From the NCBI GenBank assembly GCA_021205755.1, contig JAJPWX010000109.1, positions 1-64,000 of the forward strand: a DNA stretch of 64,000 nucleotides, read 5' to 3'. The DNA is from Lachnospiraceae bacterium (lineage in GTDB: Bacteria > Bacillota > Clostridia > Lachnospirales > Lachnospiraceae). Shown here piece after piece: positions 59,881 through 64,000 of the stretch. The notes beneath the pieces were generated by a model, which had not been told where the DNA came from, did not search any database, and saw only the letters and a program-made list of their open reading frames with translations. A program made the translations under genes and the position numbers. Numbering within the stretch: the first letter of the stretch is position 1; every line of letters starts with the position of its first letter.

Positions 59881-60453
59881 TCATTCAGAGGCGCCCGCAT
59901 TCTCCGTGCTTTTTGCCTCCTCGGTCTTCTCTACTTTTTCCATCTTTACCTCCAGCCCCAGGCAGATTCTCTGCATACGGCCAAACATCTCGAGCTCCAG
60001 ATAGGCTCTCCGCTTATGATAATCAATCTTGGTAATCAACGCTTCCTTGCCTGTCAGCGGACCGGAAAGGATCTTCACCTGATTCCCCTCAAGGATCCCT
60101 TTGGAAATCTCCACAACCTGCTTTTCACCTCCAAAGCGCTGCATAAAGCCGACTTCTTCTTCGGTGAGCGGCACAATCTCATCGCCTGTTCCGAGAATCT
60201 TTGTCATTCCCTGCACCAGCTTCAGCTGGAAACGCAGCTCATCCAGTTCATCAGTAACCATAAAAATATAGCCTGGAAACAAAACCTTTTTCAGGACATT
60301 CCATTTCCCATGGAGTTTTCTCTGTTCCTCATAATATGGGATAAAACACTGCTGCAGCACGTCCTGGGAAATCAGTGTCTCACACTGTGTCCGAATTTTT
60401 TCTTCCGTGCCCGTCTGTACCTGCATCACATACCACAATGGTCTCTCCTCCAA
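59881..60453 (-). CDS. loaP: NusG paralog, LoaP-type antiterminator
   Basis: WYVMQVQTGTEEKIRTQCE...CFIPYYEEQRKLHGKWNVLKKVLFPGYIFMVTDELDEL...GNQVKILSGPLTGKEALITKIDYHKRRAYLELEMFGR. Confidence 0.85.
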   Translation of the reverse strand: MEERPLWYVMQVQTGTEEKIRTQCETLISQDVLQQCFIPYYEEQRKLHGKWNVLKKVLFPGYIFMVTDELDELRFQLKLVQGMTKILGTGDEIVPLTEEEVGFMQRFGGEKQVVEISKGILEGNQVKILSGPLTGKEALITKIDYHKRRAYLELEMFGRMQRICLGLEVKMEKVEKTEEAKSTENAGASE

Positions 60454-60627
60454 TATTCATATTCGAATCCATTCTATAGACAAGATTTATCATACCCTAT
60501 TTTTACCCTAAATTCAACGTTTTTTCTCATATCGCCCATTTTTGTCACACCAGGCGCTAAGCGAAGCAAGAATTAAAAAAGACCCCTGATTTATTCCTCA
60601 GGAGTCTGTTCACATCTTGACTTTTTG

Positions 60628-61224
60628 TCACTTCGGCAGAACCTTTAACGCCTGCGCGATTAACTCCGCCGTGCCCTCCACGCCGAAGCGGGAACTGTCA
60701 ATCATCAGATCGCAGCAGTCCCGCGGAGAACGAATATCCGGACAATATTTCCGCTGATAATAGGTGCGTGCCATATCGACTTCCCGTATCATCCGGCGGG
60801 CAGTCTTTTCATCCATCATCAGAGTTTCCACACAGTTTTTGAGCCGTTCCTCATAAGGTGCGTAAATATAAACGCTCAGATGGTTTGGAAAATCCCGCAG
60901 AATATAATCACTGCAGCGTCCCACAATGATACAAGAGCTTTTCTTTGCTGCATCCAGAATAATATTTTTCTCTGTTTCAAAGATTTCGTCATTGATATTG
61001 TAGGTCGTCAGACTCATTCTGTCCTTCTTCCGAAGAAAGAAAGAGCTTTTCGCCGTCTCCTCCTCATCACTGACCAGTGAAACAGAATGGCCGGTTCGCT
61101 TCGCAGCAGCCTCCACAATATCCCGATCCCAGAATTCCACGCCAAGCTTCTCAGACAAGGTCTGCGCCACCGTACGTCCAAGAGAAGCAAATTCGCGCGA
61201 AATTGTAATCACAAACTGTTCCAT
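60628..61224 (-). CDS. Cytidylate kinase-like family protein
   Basis: MEQFVITISREFASLGRTVAQTLSEKLGVEFWDRDIVEAAAKRTG...CIIVGRCSDYILRDFPNHLSVYIYAP. Confidence 0.9.
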   Translation of the reverse strand: MEQFVITISREFASLGRTVAQTLSEKLGVEFWDRDIVEAAAKRTGHSVSLVSDEEETAKSSFFLRKKDRMSLTTYNINDEIFETEKNIILDAAKKSSCIIVGRCSDYILRDFPNHLSVYIYAPYEERLKNCVETLMMDEKTARRMIREVDMARTYYQRKYCPDIRSPRDCCDLMIDSSRFGVEGTAELIAQALKVLPK

Positions 61225-61275
61225 CGTCATTCCTCCTGCCTCTTTTTCCATCGTCCGGACGCTTCTTCCCATTTC

Positions 61276-61410
61276 GTAACTGTTCAGTACCTTCACAGTT
61301 ACGAGGGAAAAGCCCATTTAAAATCGCTTCGCGATGGGGCTTTTCCCCACATGCTTTAAGTTTTCATACGTACCTCGCAGCAAGTGCGAGGTACTGTTCT
61401 GAATAGTTAC
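61276..61410. repeat. Dispersed hairpin repeat, full-length copy (copy E, 135 bp) with inverted ends
   Basis: GTAACTGTTCAGTACCTT...TACTGTTCTGAATAGTTAC; inner stems GGGAAAAGCCCAT/ATGGGGCTTTTCCC, ATCGC-TTC-GCGAT, GTACCTCGCA-GCAAG-TGCGAGGTAC. Confidence 0.8.
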
Positions 61411-61481
61411 CCCGTTTCTATGCAAAAGCATCCTCGTGCATCTGTCTTCTGAGCTTCCGGCTTGGGTATAAAATCCCGTCT

Positions 61482-62264
61482 CTACTCGGCCGCTACCACA
61501 TCCGCCGGGCGTTTCGCGCCTTCTTTCATACGCTTTTGCATATGCCGCACGATACAGGATAGAGTGAAGTTTATCACAAAATAGATCAAACAGGCAAATC
61601 CAAACAGCACAAATACGTCAGAAACATTGATTACCCCAGTGCCATTGTAACGGTTGGCGGAACTCATAATCTGCTTCGTGCGGGCCATAAGCTCAATGAC
61701 AGCCACGTTCGCCAGATACGAGGAGTCCTTGATCGTCGTAATGACCTGAGAAAGCAGGGTCGGAATGATGTTCCGATAAGCCTGAGGCAAAATGATATAT
61801 ATCATGATCTGCACCGTATTGAACCCCTGCGAATGCCCCGCCTCAAACTGTCCCTGTGCTACGGAATTCAGACCGCCGCGCACGATTTCCGCAATGACAG
61901 AAGAGGTAAACAGAATCAATGCCACCGCGCCCTTAAAGAGCAGCTTCACATCCGCCGCTGAGTTCAGGCCAAACATCTTGCGATTCAGGAAAGACGGAGT
62001 CGGGCAAAAGACCAGACAGATGAAAATCCACAGAAGCAGCGGCGTATTTCGAAATACCTCAATATAAATGGTAGCCAGAATTCGAAAAACACGCGTTCTG
62101 CCGGAATTGCAATAGTTGCGCACCAGCGCCAGTACGGACCCGATCAGGATACCAAACACAACCGCAATTACTGAAATAATCAGTGTAAATAAGACACCCT
62201 TCAGCAGATATTGCAGGATCGCCGGATTTTGCAGCATCGAAAGGCTTGCTTTTAAAGTGCTCAT
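61482..62264 (-). CDS. Amino acid ABC transporter permease
   Basis: IYIEVFRNTPLLLWIF; SSVIAEIVRGGLNSVAQGQFEAGHSQGFNTVQIMIYIILPQAYRNIIP. Confidence 0.93.
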   Translation of the reverse strand: MSTLKASLSMLQNPAILQYLLKGVLFTLIISVIAVVFGILIGSVLALVRNYCNSGRTRVFRILATIYIEVFRNTPLLLWIFICLVFCPTPSFLNRKMFGLNSAADVKLLFKGAVALILFTSSVIAEIVRGGLNSVAQGQFEAGHSQGFNTVQIMIYIILPQAYRNIIPTLLSQVITTIKDSSYLANVAVIELMARTKQIMSSANRYNGTGVINVSDVFVLFGFACLIYFVINFTLSCIVRHMQKRMKEGAKRPADVVAAE

Positions 62265-62995
62265 GCGTTTTCCATCCCCTTCCCCGTACTGCCGCGTCCC
62301 GCGACCGCGATTCTCTGATCACGCTGTTTCAGTCTGCTCTCCCAGGTACTTGCGAGCTTCGAGAGCGGGAAACAGATCACAAAAAACAACACTCCGCTGA
62401 CCAGATATGCCGGTCCATAAGCGCCTCCGGTCGTCGCGCCGGTCACAAAGCTGTAGGTCAGTGAGATCAGGTCTGTGCCGCCTATAATATACAGGCAGGA
62501 CGTATTTTTGATCAAATTGACCACCTGATTTACCATAGGCGGAAGAATGATTTTAATGCTCTGCGGAAGGATAATATAGTACATCTCTCCAAAATAGGTA
62601 AAGCCCTGCGACTGTGCCGCCTCAAACTGTCCCCTGGGAATCGCTTCGATACCTGCGCGGATGACCTCTGCCATATAAGCCCCATGGTAAATGCCCAGCG
62701 AAACAATACCCGTCCGGATGATCCCAATGCTGTGTCCGGAAAATGCGAGTGCATAATACATAAAGCACAGCTGCAGCATCACCGGCGTGTTCTGCACAAA
62801 CTCTACATAGACACGTGCAATCCCTTTCAGCACCGGATTGTGCCCGGTCGCGAACAGTCCAAGCACAATGCCAATCACCATCGCCAGCAAAATCGCCAGA
62901 ATGGCAGTCTGCACCGTAGTAGCCAGTCCATGCAGAAAGGTTGCCCGATATGTCCAGACCTTCAGCCATGCTGTCGCAGAAAAAATACCTGACAT
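62261..62995 (-). CDS. Amino acid ABC transporter permease
   Basis: VYVEFVQNTPVMLQLCF; AYMAEVIRAGIEAIPRGQFEAAQSQGFTYFGEMYYIILPQSIKIILP; ATGA overlap with the next permease. Confidence 0.93.
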   Translation of the reverse strand: MSGIFSATAWLKVWTYRATFLHGLATTVQTAILAILLAMVIGIVLGLFATGHNPVLKGIARVYVEFVQNTPVMLQLCFMYYALAFSGHSIGIIRTGIVSLGIYHGAYMAEVIRAGIEAIPRGQFEAAQSQGFTYFGEMYYIILPQSIKIILPPMVNQVVNLIKNTSCLYIIGGTDLISLTYSFVTGATTGGAYGPAYLVSGVLFFVICFPLSKLASTWESRLKQRDQRIAVAGRGSTGKGMENA

Positions 62996-63200
62996 TGATT
63001 ATCCTCCCAGTTCTATTTCCGAGTTCCGATCATCTTATTCCTGTCTTTTTCAAGCAGAAAAACGATGCCGTCCCGTTCTCTTTCTTCGGAGATTCTCCAA
63101 TTTGCGCATTTCACAATGCCTCGCAGAAAAGCCGGTCAGCCTTCCCGCGAGGCATTCTTGCTCTCTACGCTTCCATGCGCCGAAAAGCAAAGGTTCTCAA

Positions 63201-64000
63201 TCAGTCAAGCGCATACTCCTCGATCAGGCCATCAATGGTGCCGTCATTCAGCCAGCGGTTGATCAGAATGTCTACATATGCGGAAAAGCCAGAATCCTTG
63301 GTCGTCGCTACGCCATACTCCTGCGGTGCGAATTCTGCGTCAATATAAGAACGTCCCTCGGTCTTATAGATCGCCAGGATCGATTTGTCTACGCAAAACG
63401 CATCAATTTCATCCGCTTCCAGCGCTGTGGAAATTGCTGGATAATCATCATACTGACGGAAAGATACACCCTCCGTCCAAAGTGCTGCGTCAAAAGTTTC
63501 CGCGTCATAGTCATCGCCGTTGATTACTTCTGCCTCAATCATCGCCTCTACCAGAGACCGTGCAGAGGTCGAGCCGGAGGAAACGCCAACCGTCGTGTCT
63601 ACCAGATCCTCAAGTGTCGTGATTTCACTGGAATCCTTTACCAGAACCGTTACATGATCGGTATAGTACGGGGTCGAGAAATCCCAGCTTTCTCTTCTCT
63701 CATCTGTAATGGTGAAAGTAGCAATGACGCAGTCGATATCGCCTGAGTCAAGCAGCTCTGTTCTGGTCGCTGCCGTAACAGTCGTAAATTCCACATCTAC
63801 GCCCAGTTCCTCCGCAATCATGGTTGCAATGTCGATTTCCATACCGGAATACTCCCCGGTCAGCGTATCCTGATATCCGAAGCCTTCCACTGCGTTCTTC
63901 ACGCCGACGCGCAGGATACCTCTGTCAATGATCTCCTGAATGTCCTCTGTGATGACCAGCTCTGCCTCGGTCTCTGTTTCCGTTTCTTCCTCCGCATATG
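63201..64000 (-). CDS. Amino acid ABC transporter substrate-binding protein (N-terminus beyond right edge)
   Basis: Frame stays open to the right edge: ...HAEEETETETEAELVITEDIQEIIDRGILRVGVKNAVEGFGYQDTLTGEYSGMEIDIATMIAEELGVDVEFTTVTAATRTELLDSGDIDCVIATFTITDERRESWDFSTPYY. Confidence 0.93.
   Translation of the reverse strand, partial: YAEEETETETEAELVITEDIQEIIDRGILRVGVKNAVEGFGYQDTLTGEYSGMEIDIATMIAEELGVDVEFTTVTAATRTELLDSGDIDCVIATFTITDERRESWDFSTPYYTDHVTVLVKDSSEITTLEDLVDTTVGVSSGSTSARSLVEAMIEAEVINGDDYDAETFDAALWTEGVSFRQYDDYPAISTALEADEIDAFCVDKSILAIYKTEGRSYIDAEFAPQEYGVATTKDSGFSAYVDILINRWLNDGTIDGLIEEYALD

Overview
The window looks like Lachnospiraceae/Clostridia (Firmicutes) chromosome, mostly coded on the minus strand; this taxonomic call rests on gene content and codon style only. 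From left to right it contains: (1) a decaying exopolysaccharide locus (1-6.5 kb) with a glycosyltransferase pseudogene, an epimerase, ManA, ManC, a gmd/fcl deletion scar and a sugar-phosphate transferase; (2) a DEAH-type helicase with five helicase-associated repeats, a 43-aa upstream ORF and an intergenic element with inverted repeats and iteron-like motifs (6.6-9.7 kb); (3) an orphan Tat-type solute-binding protein, a SASP and methylglyoxal synthase; (4) a housekeeping stretch (recG, DAK2/Asp23 proteins, rpmB, a PBP/FtsW pair, U32 peptidase, zapA, ruvBA); (5) a SleB-type cell wall hydrolase and spoIVA; (6) a cobalamin riboswitch with its own promoter, apparently driving a ~0.45-kb transcript with no convincing protein and ending in a hairpin, directly downstream of (7) a Wood-Ljungdahl methyl-branch operon (rnfC2-like fusion, metV, metF, DUF3786, fchA, folD); (8) uvrD-like helicase, gltX, ftsW/spoVE, cotJABC, xerD, scpAB, dacF, rpsU, alaS, rnhA, siroheme synthase-like, DAHP synthase, pgsA, loaP; (9) a polar amino-acid ABC transporter running off the right edge. 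A dispersed family of short hairpin-rich repeats (core GTAACT[G/A]TTCAG..) recurs across the window. The most interesting items are the standalone cobalamin-riboswitch transcript, the repeat family (one copy supplies the 3' end of a CDS), and the 9.2-9.66 kb inverted-repeat element. No tRNA, rRNA or CRISPR array was recognised.
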